NCBI GenBank assembly: GCA_964509205.1
Contig: CAZDVW010000007.1
Location: 10,296 to 74,295, forward strand
DNA from: Duodenibacillus sp964509205
Lineage (GTDB): Bacteria > Pseudomonadota > Gammaproteobacteria > Burkholderiales > Burkholderiaceae_F
Direction: 5' to 3'
Length of the DNA stretch: 64,000 nt
Positions 51,478-60,639 of the stretch are shown one piece after another (the stretch's first letter is position 1; every line of letters begins with the position of its first letter). A model generated the notes under the pieces. That model saw only the letters and a list, made by a program, of their open reading frames with translations, was not told where the DNA came from and ran no database searches. A program made the translations under genes and the position numbers.

Positions 51478-53124
51478 ATGCTCAGCGACATCGAAATCGC
51501 TCAGTCGATCCGACTCAAACGAATCGACGACCTTGCCCATGAATGGGGGCTCACAGATGAAGAATTTGAGCCCTACGGTCGTGACAAGGCAAAGGTCACA
51601 TTAAACAAAACGCGCACTCCGAACGGGAAACTGATTCTCGTGACGGCCACTTCCGGGATGCCTGCCGGCTCCGGCAAAACAACGACATCCATTGCGTTGG
51701 CGCAGGGATTGAACCGCATCGGGAAAAAAGCTGTTCTCGCCTTGCGCGAACCTTCGCTCGGCCCCGTTTTCGGAATGAAAGGCGGAGCGGCCGGCGGCGG
51801 CTACTCTCAAGTTCTTCCGATGGAATCCATCAACCTGCACTTCACGGGCGATTTCCACGCCATTTCGGCGGCAAACAATCTGTTGGCCGCACTCATTGAC
51901 AATGCCAGACATTTCCGCCAGGTCGACTTGCGAGAAGTCACCTGGAAACGTGTCGTCGACCTCAATGACAGACAATTGCGCTTCATTGTTTCCGGCCTCG
52001 GCGGCCCCGTGAACGGCGATCCGGCCGAGACCGGATTTGACATCACGGTTGCCAGCGAACTCATGGCCGTGCTGTGTTTGGCCGACAGCGAAGAGGACTT
52101 AAGAAACAGAATCAATTCTCTTGTCATCGGCATTAAACGCGACGGATCAGCTTTCACGTGCGGTGAACTCGGAGCAACCGGTTCTCTGATGGCGCTCCTT
52201 TTGGAGGCCGTTAAACCCAATCTCGTCCAAACGACGGAGGGAACGCCCGCCTTTGTCCACGGAGGCCCTTTTGCCAACATCGCTCACGGCTGCAATTCCA
52301 TTGCGGCAACAAAAGCAGCAATGACGCTCGGCGAGTTTGCCATTACGGAGGCCGGATTCGGCAGTGACCTCGGTGCTCAGAAATTCTTTGACATTAAATG
52401 CCGGCATGCCGGACTTGTCCCTTCCGCCGTGGTTCTCGTCACGAGTCTCAAAGCACTTCGCTGGCACGGAGGCGTTGATTTGAAAGAAATCGGAAAACCC
52501 AACATCAACGCACTGAAAGCAGGCCTTTGCAATCTCGATGCCCACGTTGAAAACTTAAAGCGCTTTGGTCCGCCCATCGTCGTCTCCATGAATCATTTCT
52601 CAGGAGATCCGGAAGACGAAATCGCCGTTTTGCGCGAGCACTGCAAGGAACTCGGCGTTCGATTTGCCGTCAGCAAAGGTTTTGCCGAGGGAGGAGCCGG
52701 TGCCGTCGATCTCGCACACGAAGTTCTTGATGCTGTTGGCGAAGCCCCCAAGGAATTGCATTTCTCCTACCCGGCCGATGCTCCGATTCCGGAGAAAATT
52801 GAAGCCATTGCCAAAAACGTTTACGGCGCAGGGTCCGTTTCTTTTTCAGAGGCCGCCAAGAAGGATCTCAAAAACCTTCAGGCTCTCGGCTTTGATCGAT
52901 TAGCCGTCTGCGTGGCCAAAACGCCTCTCTCACTGACGCACGATCCGAGTCAAAAGGGGGCTCCCAAAGGATGGAATCTTCCCGTACAACGGCTTTTGCT
53001 CAATGCCGGGGCCGGATTCGTTGTTGCCACAACAGGAGCCATTTTGCGCATGCCCGGCCTTCCGAGAGAGCCGGCTGCTTACCGAATCGACGTCAAGGAC
53101 GGAAAGATCACGGGGCTGTCCTAA
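51478..53124 (+). CDS. fhs: Formate-tetrahydrofolate ligase
   Basis: The 548-residue enzyme is recognised over its full length: a P-loop-like GMPAGSGKTTTSIAL (most homologues have GEGKTT), PSLGPVFGMKGGAAGGG, EAGFGSDLGAQKFFDIKCR, and the monovalent-cation region near the C-terminus. It makes 10-formyltetrahydrofolate from formate with ATP, useful for purine and formyl-Met synthesis in an anaerobe. GGAG sits before the ATG. A strong terminator follows. Confidence 0.94.
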   Translation: MLSDIEIAQSIRLKRIDDLAHEWGLTDEEFEPYGRDKAKVTLNKTRTPNGKLILVTATSGMPAGSGKTTTSIALAQGLNRIGKKAVLALREPSLGPVFGMKGGAAGGGYSQVLPMESINLHFTGDFHAISAANNLLAALIDNARHFRQVDLREVTWKRVVDLNDRQLRFIVSGLGGPVNGDPAETGFDITVASELMAVLCLADSEEDLRNRINSLVIGIKRDGSAFTCGELGATGSLMALLLEAVKPNLVQTTEGTPAFVHGGPFANIAHGCNSIAATKAAMTLGEFAITEAGFGSDLGAQKFFDIKCRHAGLVPSAVVLVTSLKALRWHGGVDLKEIGKPNINALKAGLCNLDAHVENLKRFGPPIVVSMNHFSGDPEDEIAVLREHCKELGVRFAVSKGFAEGGAGAVDLAHEVLDAVGEAPKELHFSYPADAPIPEKIEAIAKNVYGAGSVSFSEAAKKDLKNLQALGFDRLAVCVAKTPLSLTHDPSQKGAPKGWNLPVQRLLLNAGAGFVVATTGAILRMPGLPREPAAYRIDVKDGKITGLS

Positions 53125-53166
53125 CCGTCTCGAAACCTCCTTTTTGCAGTTTATTCAACGAAACTT

Positions 53167-53200
53167 GAAACAGGGACAAAACGAGTCCCTGTTTCATTTT
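53167..53200 (+). terminator. Rho-independent terminator after fhs
   Basis: GAAACAGGGAC pairs with GTCCCTGTTTC (11 bp, 7-base loop), followed by ATTTTCT. It separates fhs from the following lyase gene. Confidence 0.8.
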
Positions 53201-53243
53201 CTAAACTTCCCTCCAAGCAAAAATGCCGTTTAAGGAGAGCACC

Positions 53244-54698
53244 ATGGCTGAAACGCAGACGACAGATTGTCTTCCTGTTCGTGATGAATTTTTCTGGCTC
53301 GAACAAATCAACAAAGCAACGCTGGTCATCAATACTGAAGAAGGCTTAAGCCCAAAAGAAGAAGCTAAATGTTTTGCCGAGGCCATTCAAGGTGTTTTTG
53401 AAGATGCCGAAAAACCCGGAGCTGTCCGCCCCAAAACAGTCATCTCATTGGAACCTCTCCTTATCCAAAAGGCCGGACCAAAAATCTCAATTCTTCATGT
53501 CGGAAGAAGCTCTCAGGATATGCATTCCACGTACCGACTGAGTCTGTGTCGGGACAACGCAATCCGCATCATGAATGCCTTAAATGAGGTCTGCGATGCC
53601 ATGACGGCCATGGCCGATGAGCACCGCGAGACGCTGGTTGTCAATTACACGAACGGCGTTGCTGCTCAGCCAAACACGCTTGGTCACTATCTGATCGGGA
53701 TCCTTGCCGGATTCAACCGAGACCGCGAGCGTTTGACGCAATTCGTAAAACGCTTTGACTTCTGCCCCATGGGCTCGACCGTTCTAAACGGAACAAGTTG
53801 GCCGCTTAACCGCCGACGCATGGCCTCTTACCTTGCTTACTCAGACATTACGCACAACTGCTACGACGGCACGCTCGGCATCAATGTGGATATGCCTGTC
53901 GAATTTGCAGAGATTTTGCAAAGCATCGGCCTGCACATCGGAACATTCATTCAGGACATCACAGTTCAATATGCTCAAGCACGACCCTGGATGCTCCTGC
54001 AGGAAGGCGCGGGAACAACGTATGTGTCTTCTGCGATGCCGCAAAAACGCAACCCTGGGCTGATGGTCAATACCCGCAGTGCAGCCAGCCAGACCATTGC
54101 GGATGCCAACGCTATTTTGCTGCGAGCTCACAACATCGTGCCCGGCATGATGGATGCGAAAAACCAAACCTGTGCTCTGGCAGCCACGAAAACTGCCGTC
54201 GGAGCTCTAGGTATGCTCAAGCGCGTCGTTCAATCCATCAAAGTCAATAAAGAACGAGCACTCGAAGAACTGAACAGTGACTGGACAGCCAGTCAGGAAC
54301 TGGCTGACGTTTTTGTGCGTGAGTACGGTCTTCCCTTCCGAATCGGCCATCACGTGGTCAGTCAAATGGTCAGCTATGCTCGAGCCAACAATGTTTATCC
54401 TCTGAACTTTCCGTATGCGCAAATGCAGAAAATCTATTCAGAGGTTATCCAAAACGAATTTCCGGAAGCCTCGAAAGAACTTCCCATGAGCGAAACCGAA
54501 TTCCGTTCCTTGTTGAATCCGCGCGAAATCGTTAACAGACGAGCTGTCGAGGGCGGCCCCCAACCGGCAGCATTCGCTTGTCAATACAAAGAACAGACAG
54601 AAGTTAACCTTTTGTTCAGAAATTGGGTTACAGAGACAAAAGAACGCATCGAAAACGCTCTCAACACATTGCAAAAGGATTTTTCGAAGTACCTTTAA
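53244..54698 (+). CDS. Argininosuccinate lyase-like protein of the fumarase/aspartase superfamily, divergent
   Basis: The 484-residue protein aligns with argininosuccinate lyase: GRSSQDMHSTYRL for the GRSRND region (about 87-99), NGTSWPLNRRRM for GTTFPIDR, and the mobile catalytic loop SSAMPQKRNPG (about 262-272). However, the family motif YTHLQ is YTNGV here (about 135-139), so the catalytic histidine is replaced by Asn137. Arg/Asn residues of the first motif are also changed. It may act on a different substrate or be inactive. AAGGAG sits upstream of ATG 53244. It follows fhs but is separated by a terminator. Confidence 0.7.
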   Translation: MAETQTTDCLPVRDEFFWLEQINKATLVINTEEGLSPKEEAKCFAEAIQGVFEDAEKPGAVRPKTVISLEPLLIQKAGPKISILHVGRSSQDMHSTYRLSLCRDNAIRIMNALNEVCDAMTAMADEHRETLVVNYTNGVAAQPNTLGHYLIGILAGFNRDRERLTQFVKRFDFCPMGSTVLNGTSWPLNRRRMASYLAYSDITHNCYDGTLGINVDMPVEFAEILQSIGLHIGTFIQDITVQYAQARPWMLLQEGAGTTYVSSAMPQKRNPGLMVNTRSAASQTIADANAILLRAHNIVPGMMDAKNQTCALAATKTAVGALGMLKRVVQSIKVNKERALEELNSDWTASQELADVFVREYGLPFRIGHHVVSQMVSYARANNVYPLNFPYAQMQKIYSEVIQNEFPEASKELPMSETEFRSLLNPREIVNRRAVEGGPQPAAFACQYKEQTEVNLLFRNWVTETKERIENALNTLQKDFSKYL

Positions 54699-54722
54699 AG
54701 AATTTCCCCTCCTGAAGAAAAA

Positions 54723-54766
54723 GCGCCTATCGGATGATGTGAACTCTCTCCGAAAGGCGTTTTTTT
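54723..54766 (+). terminator. Rho-independent terminator after the lyase gene
   Basis: GCGCCTATCGGA pairs with TCCGAAAGGCG around one A-A mismatch, followed by seven T. It ends the plus-strand transcript just before the convergent pdxK-like gene. Confidence 0.75.
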
Positions 54767-54782
54767 AGGCGGAAATTTTTAA

Positions 54783-55622
54783 TTATCGCTTGACAACTTT
54801 CTGAGCCAATGCGCCGAGAAGCGGCTCAAACTTCACGCCGTACCAATGGTTCTTCTCCGACTGTGTTGTTTCAATTGCCTCAACCGTAAAATCCGCTGCA
54901 ATCTTTGCGGCTTCATTTTGCTCAATACCGGCTAAATAAGCACCGGCAAAAGCCGCCGCATACACATCGCCGGTTCCGTGGCAGCCCTGAGCGATTTTTC
55001 GATGCTCATAGTAATACATCGGTTCGCCCATCGTGCTTACGACAACCCCGGTCTTTTCGGGTCGATACCCAACCCCGGTCAAAACAACCGTCTTGGCACC
55101 CAGTCGATGAAGTGCATCCGTCAGATCCTTCACATAAGCTTCATCATAGGTCTCTCGGTACTCTTTCCCTGTGAGAAATGCAGCTTCAGAAATGTTCGGA
55201 AGCAAAAAGTCTGCGCAAGCAACCAACGACTTCATAGCCTCAACATAGTCGTCATTGAATACCGGATACAGTTTTCCGTTATCCGCCATCGCCGGATCAA
55301 TGATCGTCGGCGCTCCCTCTTTCAAACAGGTTTGGATAATCCGTTCGACCAAAGCAATCTGCTCACGGCTTCCTAAGTAACCCGTCGTCACTGCGTCAAA
55401 ACGGATTCCCTCGCTAACCCAATGGGATCGAATCGGCTCAATATCCTCCGTCAAATCGCGGAACGTAAAGCCTTTAAATCCTGCCGTGTGCGTCGACAAG
55501 ACGGCCGACGGAAGAATGGCCGTCTCATGACCGCAAACCGAAAGAATCGGCAACGCCACCGTCAGTGAGCACTGACCGACGCACGAAATATCCTGAATCG
55601 TCAAAATCCTTTTGTAGGACAC
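54783..55622 (-). CDS. Pyridoxamine/pyridoxal kinase (PfkB/ribokinase superfamily)
   Basis: The protein of about 279 residues has the vitamin B6 kinase features ILTIQDISCVGQCSLTVALP and the ATP-binding GCHGTGDVYAAAF near the C-terminus, with a NISEA segment in the middle. It phosphorylates pyridoxal-type vitamers to the cofactor pyridoxal phosphate. I prefer the GTG at 55622 because GGAG lies 6 bases upstream; ATG 55634 has no site. It follows purF after 12-24 bases on the same strand and is probably co-transcribed. Confidence 0.85.
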   Translation of the reverse strand: MSYKRILTIQDISCVGQCSLTVALPILSVCGHETAILPSAVLSTHTAGFKGFTFRDLTEDIEPIRSHWVSEGIRFDAVTTGYLGSREQIALVERIIQTCLKEGAPTIIDPAMADNGKLYPVFNDDYVEAMKSLVACADFLLPNISEAAFLTGKEYRETYDEAYVKDLTDALHRLGAKTVVLTGVGYRPEKTGVVVSTMGEPMYYYEHRKIAQGCHGTGDVYAAAFAGAYLAGIEQNEAAKIAADFTVEAIETTQSEKNHWYGVKFEPLLGALAQKVVKR

Positions 55623-55646
55623 ATCTGACTCCATTTGATTGTAGTT

Positions 55647-57125
55647 TTAATTTGAAACTTCCTTCTGACGCTGAGCTTCCACGTGCTTGAGGTAAGCCTC
55701 ATCAACGTCTCCGGTTATGTACTCCCCGTCAAAACACGAGCAATCGTAGTGCTTGATCGAGGGATTTAAACTGGAAATTGCCGATTTCAGATCCTCGAGC
55801 CTTTGATACACGACGGCATCCGCTCCGATCTTTTGAGCCACTCCGTCCGCATCCAATCCGTGTCCGCAGATCAACTCATCGCGCGTCGTCATATCAATGC
55901 CGTAGACATTTGGAAACATCACGCGCGGAGCCGTTGAAGCGACAAAAACTTTTTTAGCACCCGCTTCGCGCGCCAACTTCACGATTTCACACATGGTCGT
56001 GCCGCGCACAATCGAATCATCAACGAGCAAAACATTCTTTCCCTCAAACTCAACGGGCATGCCGTTTAGCTTTTGCCGAACCGTTTTCACGCGCGTTGAT
56101 TGACCAGGCATGATGAATGTGCGGCCCACATAGCGGTTTTTAAGAAATCCTTCGCGGTACGGCAGTTTGAGAGTAGCGGCCAACTGTTGTGCCGCCGGAC
56201 GTCCGGAATCCGGTATCGGCATCACAACATCGATGTCTGCCAAATCAATCTTCTCCTTGACTTGGGCGGCCAACACTTCTCCTAACTTCAAACGAGCCGC
56301 ATAGACGCTGATTCCGTCTAAGACGCTGTCCGGACGCGCAATATAAACATACTCAAAAATACAAGGACACAAATCCGATGTATCTGCGCAAATCTCGCTA
56401 AAGAGTTCGCGATTTCGATTGATGAAAACAACCTCACCCGGTGCGACATCCCGCAAGAACTCAAACCCGAGACCATTTAAAACAACCGATTCAGAACTCA
56501 CCATATAGTCATAGGAACCGTCTTCCTTTTTCAGGCGACCGATGCAAAGCGGTCGGATCCCGTGAGGATCGCGAAAGGCAATAAGGCCCTTGTTAATGAT
56601 GAGTGCGACGTCAGCAAATGCACCGCGCACACGTTTATAAACAGAACGCATTGCGGAAAAAAGCCGTTCGTTGTTAAATCGACCTCTTCCGTCGCAGTGT
56701 TTCGATATTTCATCGGCCACAACGTTCATGAGAATTTCACCGTCGCCGATCGTGTTGATATGGCGAAGATCCTCATCGTACAGTTCGTCACGCAAACTGT
56801 CGGCATTGGTGAGATTTCCCTCGTGGCAATAAAGGATGCCGTATGGGGCATTCACATAAAAAGGAGAACTCTCTTCGTTGGATTTTGAGGTTAAGAGCGT
56901 CGGATATCGACAGTGCCCCACACCGGAGTTTCCCGTCAGGGAACGCATGTCGCTCGTGTGAAACACCGAGTTCACTAATCCCAAGCCCTTGCGCAAGTGA
57001 AACTGAAGTCCCTCGACCGTGGCAATCCCCGCAGAATTTTGCCCTCTGTGCTGAAGCAAAAGCAATGCATCGTAAATCGTTTGATTCACTGGTTCATTGC
57101 TGATTAAACCAACAACTCCGCTCAT
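55647..57125 (-). CDS. purF: Amidophosphoribosyltransferase with altered glutaminase site
   Basis: The 492-residue protein is PurF in length and layout: an N-terminal Ntn glutamine amidotransferase domain (about 1-240) and a PRTase domain with VLLVDDSIVRGTT and a normal KNRYVGRTF loop. The first step of purine synthesis would be made here. But the mature first residue, normally the nucleophile Cys of MCGIVG, is Ser (MSGVVG; codon AGC at 57120-57122). The oxyanion-hole Asn of HNGNLTN is Glu102 (HEGNLTN). Arg74 and Asp128 of the glutamine pocket remain. Two independent losses predict a protein unable to use glutamine, perhaps using ammonia. cvpA precedes it, the usual order. Confidence 0.9.
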   Translation of the reverse strand: MSGVVGLISNEPVNQTIYDALLLLQHRGQNSAGIATVEGLQFHLRKGLGLVNSVFHTSDMRSLTGNSGVGHCRYPTLLTSKSNEESSPFYVNAPYGILYCHEGNLTNADSLRDELYDEDLRHINTIGDGEILMNVVADEISKHCDGRGRFNNERLFSAMRSVYKRVRGAFADVALIINKGLIAFRDPHGIRPLCIGRLKKEDGSYDYMVSSESVVLNGLGFEFLRDVAPGEVVFINRNRELFSEICADTSDLCPCIFEYVYIARPDSVLDGISVYAARLKLGEVLAAQVKEKIDLADIDVVMPIPDSGRPAAQQLAATLKLPYREGFLKNRYVGRTFIMPGQSTRVKTVRQKLNGMPVEFEGKNVLLVDDSIVRGTTMCEIVKLAREAGAKKVFVASTAPRVMFPNVYGIDMTTRDELICGHGLDADGVAQKIGADAVVYQRLEDLKSAISSLNPSIKHYDCSCFDGEYITGDVDEAYLKHVEAQRQKEVSN

Positions 57126-57151
57126 AATTGAAAATCCAAAACAAAGAAAAG

Positions 57152-57652
57152 TTAATAAATTCGGAACTTTTGACGCATCTGGGCAATTGCATCAGGCAAA
57201 ATCGGCATCGAGAAATCAATCACACGTTCCGCAGGAACAATCAGAATGGAATTTCTCCAGTAACTTGTTCTTGTGCAACTTGTCATTCCAAGCAAGAAAA
57301 CACAGATGCTCACAATAACGACGCCGCGAACGAAGCCAAACACGGCGCCGATCGAGCGATCCTCAAACGTGATGGAAGCGGCAGAAAGCGCATGACCGGC
57401 GATCTTTCCGGCAAAACCGCAGACAAAAAGAACAACGACGATAATCAGAAGAGCGCCGAAAATCGTCCGAATTGAGACATTCACGCTCTCAAGAGGAATC
57501 GCCTCTCCGACAAGCGGAGAAAAACGCAAAGCAAGAACAATCGCCAATACCCAACCGACAATCGCCAGCAGTTCTCGGACAATTCCGCGAAACAAGCCGA
57601 CGAGCGTCGACAAAGCCAAAACGATAAGGATAACCCAATCAACTTCGTTCAC
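57152..57652 (-). CDS. cvpA: CvpA family membrane protein
   Basis: The 166-residue protein has four hydrophobic segments and the CvpA pattern (WVILIVLALSTLVGLFRGIVRELLA; later AVFGFVRGVV). CvpA is linked to colicin V production and envelope integrity and lies before purF in many proteobacteria, as here. It starts with GTG, with GGAG 5 bases upstream. Confidence 0.9.
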   Translation of the reverse strand: MNEVDWVILIVLALSTLVGLFRGIVRELLAIVGWVLAIVLALRFSPLVGEAIPLESVNVSIRTIFGALLIIVVVLFVCGFAGKIAGHALSAASITFEDRSIGAVFGFVRGVVIVSICVFLLGMTSCTRTSYWRNSILIVPAERVIDFSMPILPDAIAQMRQKFRIY

Positions 57653-57661
57653 AGGAACTCC

Positions 57662-58468
57662 TTATTTCTTTGAAGGTTTCTCCGGCATCACGCCGCCGTT
57701 GGAAATCGAATTCAGAGCCAATTTATCAAGCGCTGCTCTTGCTTTTGCAACCGAGTCAAATCGTCCGACGCGAACTCGCCAAATATCGGACTTATGCCGC
57801 TGAGCTTTCTCAATATAAACCGGCAATCCGAGTTTGCGGATCCGAGCCGCTCGCTCCACGGCTGAGACTCTGTTGCTGGTCGCAATAACCTGAATATAGT
57901 ACTGCGTTGCCCCCGCCTTAACAGCCGCATTCTTCTCAGACGAAGCACCGGTTGCCGCTGGTTTTGAAACCTTTGGCTCCGCTCTTGTTTGAGGAGCCGT
58001 TGCACGAGTCGCCTTAGGTGATTCTGTCGGCTTTTTAACCGTTTGAGTTTGTTGTACCGGAGCTTTCACTGTCGGAGAAGGCGAAGTCTTCTCTTTGACG
58101 GCCGCAATCGGCGGATTTGCCTGACTCAGGTTTCTGGCAACTTCTTCGGCCTTCTTCGCTCCCTCTCGCTTTATAACCTTCTTCGGCAACACCGAGACCC
58201 TCTGCGAATACGGCTGTTTTGACGGATTAGCGATTTCCGTTTTTGCTCCTCTTGAAACGTATTCCTCCTCTGGTTCGAACACCCAGGGAAGAACCGCACA
58301 TAAAAGCAGTATGAATGCCGCGAAACCACAAAATCTTCGCCGCAAAGAAACAGAGCGGGAGACCTTTGGAGCCTCTTCAAACGGAGAACCCGTGCAAGCA
58401 CCGTTCAATCCGTTTGAATTGCCGGAAGTTGCATTCGGACCAAAAAACTTTTGAAATTTATCCAGCAT
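57662..58468 (-). CDS. SPOR-domain membrane protein (DedD-like)
   Basis: The 268-residue protein has one membrane helix (about 48-68), a long low-complexity linker rich in Pro, Thr, Ala and Lys (about 80-190), and a C-terminal SPOR domain with YYIQVIATSNRVSAVERAARIRKLG and WRVRVGRF. SPOR domains bind denuded peptidoglycan at septa, so a cell-division role is likely. It lies between folC and cvpA and overlaps folC's end by about 11 bases, the common place for DedD. Confidence 0.85.
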   Translation of the reverse strand: MLDKFQKFFGPNATSGNSNGLNGACTGSPFEEAPKVSRSVSLRRRFCGFAAFILLLCAVLPWVFEPEEEYVSRGAKTEIANPSKQPYSQRVSVLPKKVIKREGAKKAEEVARNLSQANPPIAAVKEKTSPSPTVKAPVQQTQTVKKPTESPKATRATAPQTRAEPKVSKPAATGASSEKNAAVKAGATQYYIQVIATSNRVSAVERAARIRKLGLPVYIEKAQRHKSDIWRVRVGRFDSVAKARAALDKLALNSISNGGVMPEKPSKK

Positions 58469-59810
58469 GCAGATCTTTTTCCTCTAGGGATGACTCTAGT
58501 TCTCCCAGCGAGTGAACAACGGATCCCACTGTGACAAAAGATCCGAACACAAGGATTCTAACAGGGCAATTTTTCAGTTGCTTTGCTTGGCAGATTGCTT
58601 CTTTGAGAGCCGCACTGGTTGTCTCAAATCGGGAAATTTTCTCGTCCGGTATGCCTGCTTTCTGCATGCTTTGCGTAAGTTCCTCAAGATTTGCCCCTCT
58701 TGGCACTGACAGCGGAGCAACGAACCAATGAGAAACGGTCTCTGCCATGATCTGCGCCACGGAGCACATGTCTTTATCTCGCAACATGGCAAACACGGCA
58801 AGGAGTCTTTCTCCTGTGCGCTGCGTTAATCGGATATTTTCAAGGAGTGCCCGGGTAGCCTGCGGATTGTGTCCGACGTCGAGACAAAGCGGAATTCCCT
58901 GAAGAAGCGGCAACTGCAACGTTTCGAATCTTCCCGGCATATAGGCTCGACGAAGTCCCTCTTCGATAGCCCGTCGCGACACCGGCAATCGGCTCTTCAA
59001 AAGCGTCAAAGCACACAAAACGCCGGCCGCATTCTGTATTTGATTCCTTCCGCACAACGCCGGTCTCGGAAGTCTCTCGTATTGAACATCCCCGAAAACA
59101 AAATCAAACGACGAATCCTCTCGTTCGACCGTGTCATACTCCCGACCATAACGCGAAAGCGGTGCTCCGATTTGCGCCGCATACGAAACAAGCGTTTCCG
59201 GCGGATCGCGATCCGTAACGACAGCCGGCTTCCCGCTTCTGTAAATGCATGCCTTCTCTGCTGCAATCAATTCGCGCGTGCTTCCCAGATAAGCCGTGTG
59301 ATCAATTCCGACGGCACAAACAATTCCGCAACTCGCATCAATCACGTTCATGGCATCCAAGCGTCCGCCAAGCCCGATTTCTAGAATAACGGCATCCAAC
59401 TTCTGCTCAGAAAACAACTTAAGAATCGCCAGTCCCGTAAACTCGAAGTACGTTAACGGACTTCCTTGGCGGCATCTTTCCACTTCAGCAAATGCCGAGC
59501 AAAGTGCTTCGTCACCCACTTCTTTGCCGTCCAGAATGGCTCTCTCATTAAAGCGAATCAAATGCGGCGATGTGTGCATTCCGACTCGATATCCCTCCGA
59601 ACGAAGGATCGACTCGAGCATGGCGCAGGTGCTTCCTTTTCCGTTTGTTCCTGCCACCGTGAAAACCGGGCAATCAAAATGAATTGAAAGTCGAGAAACC
59701 ATCGTCCTCATCCTTTCAAGCCCGAGTTCAATCGGCTGAACGCTGATGTTCTCAGCAAAAGTCAACCACTCTGCAAGCGTTTTTGGCAAATTGGGCACTT
59801 CAACAGACAT
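58458..59810 (-). CDS. folC: Bifunctional folylpolyglutamate / dihydrofolate synthase
   Basis: This Mur-ligase-family enzyme of about 450 residues has the P-loop GTNGKGSTCAMLES, the FTSPHL-type segment HTSPHLIRFNERA and LDVGHNPQA in the C-terminal domain. It adds glutamates to folates and, in bacteria, makes dihydrofolate. It starts 3 bases after the stop of the preceding gene; a TTG at 59837 would extend it by 9 residues. Folate synthesis fits with the fhs gene nearby. Confidence 0.94.
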   Translation of the reverse strand: MSVEVPNLPKTLAEWLTFAENISVQPIELGLERMRTMVSRLSIHFDCPVFTVAGTNGKGSTCAMLESILRSEGYRVGMHTSPHLIRFNERAILDGKEVGDEALCSAFAEVERCRQGSPLTYFEFTGLAILKLFSEQKLDAVILEIGLGGRLDAMNVIDASCGIVCAVGIDHTAYLGSTRELIAAEKACIYRSGKPAVVTDRDPPETLVSYAAQIGAPLSRYGREYDTVEREDSSFDFVFGDVQYERLPRPALCGRNQIQNAAGVLCALTLLKSRLPVSRRAIEEGLRRAYMPGRFETLQLPLLQGIPLCLDVGHNPQATRALLENIRLTQRTGERLLAVFAMLRDKDMCSVAQIMAETVSHWFVAPLSVPRGANLEELTQSMQKAGIPDEKISRFETTSAALKEAICQAKQLKNCPVRILVFGSFVTVGSVVHSLGELESSLEEKDLHAG

Positions 59811-59812
59811 AA

Positions 59813-60469
59813 TCAGAGAACCAGTCCGACCATCCAATGACCGAATTCAAAAAAAGGACGAATAAAAAACCCCGTTGCTCCGGAAACAATGAGCACAAGC
59901 ATAATCGGCAAACCATACCGTTCAAGCTTGGAATACTCATAGGCCCAGCGCCAAGGCAGGATTCCGGCCAAAATTCTTCCTCCGTCTAACGGAAGAATCG
60001 GAATGAGATTAAAAGCCATCAGCATCAAATTGACGGAAATTCCGGCAAAAACGATAGACACAATCATCGATAAGACAGCTCGATCTGAGACAACAATCAC
60101 AGCCAATCGAAGAAGAAGCGCCCACAATACGGCTTGAGCGAGATTGCAAAGGGGGCCTGCTAAGGCGACCCAAACCATGTCGCGCTTCGGATTCCGAAAG
60201 CGCGAACAATTAACAGGAACCGGTTTTGCCCAACCAAAAAGAATGCCGCTCATTCCGGTCAAAAGCGAAGAAAGCAACAACGCCCCGGGAACAAGAATCG
60301 TTCCGACCGGATCAACGTGACAAATCGGATTAAGACTTAAACGGCCCATTTGGTAGGCCGTATCATCACCAAAACAACGTGCGGCATAGGCATGCGCAGC
60401 CTCATGAAGCGTAATCGCCAAAACGGCCGGCAAGGCGTAAATAACCAATGAAGAAAGGATGTTTAACAT
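59813..60469 (-). CDS. Site-2 protease family (M50) membrane protein
   Basis: The 218-residue membrane protein has the zinc motif HEAAH (about 22-26) and the third-ligand motif LPLDGGRIL in a later segment, with five to six membrane segments. Unlike RseP it has no PDZ domains. These proteases cut membrane-bound regulators, but the substrate is not evident. It is immediately upstream of folC, whose start is 3 bases past its stop. Confidence 0.85.
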   Translation of the reverse strand: MLNILSSLVIYALPAVLAITLHEAAHAYAARCFGDDTAYQMGRLSLNPICHVDPVGTILVPGALLLSSLLTGMSGILFGWAKPVPVNCSRFRNPKRDMVWVALAGPLCNLAQAVLWALLLRLAVIVVSDRAVLSMIVSIVFAGISVNLMLMAFNLIPILPLDGGRILAGILPWRWAYEYSKLERYGLPIMLVLIVSGATGFFIRPFFEFGHWMVGLVL

Positions 60470-60540
60470 AGGTTGCGTAGTCTAGCAAAACACACTTCCT
60501 CCGATGAGCAAAATGCGCAAATTATTCTGGTAATAAAAAG

Positions 60541-60586
60541 AAACAAAAAAAGAAATCCTCCGATTCCCTTATCGAAAATCGGAGGA
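60541..60586 (-). terminator. Rho-independent terminator of dcuA
   Basis: On the minus strand a 10-bp stem (TCCTCCGATT / AATCGGAGGA) runs into TTTCTTTTTTTG. It lies about 54 bases past the dcuA stop. Confidence 0.8.
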
Positions 60587-60639
60587 AGTTTTTCTTCAGT
60601 GTCCAGACGCTAGGTTAAAGCGCCGGATTGCCGAATGAA

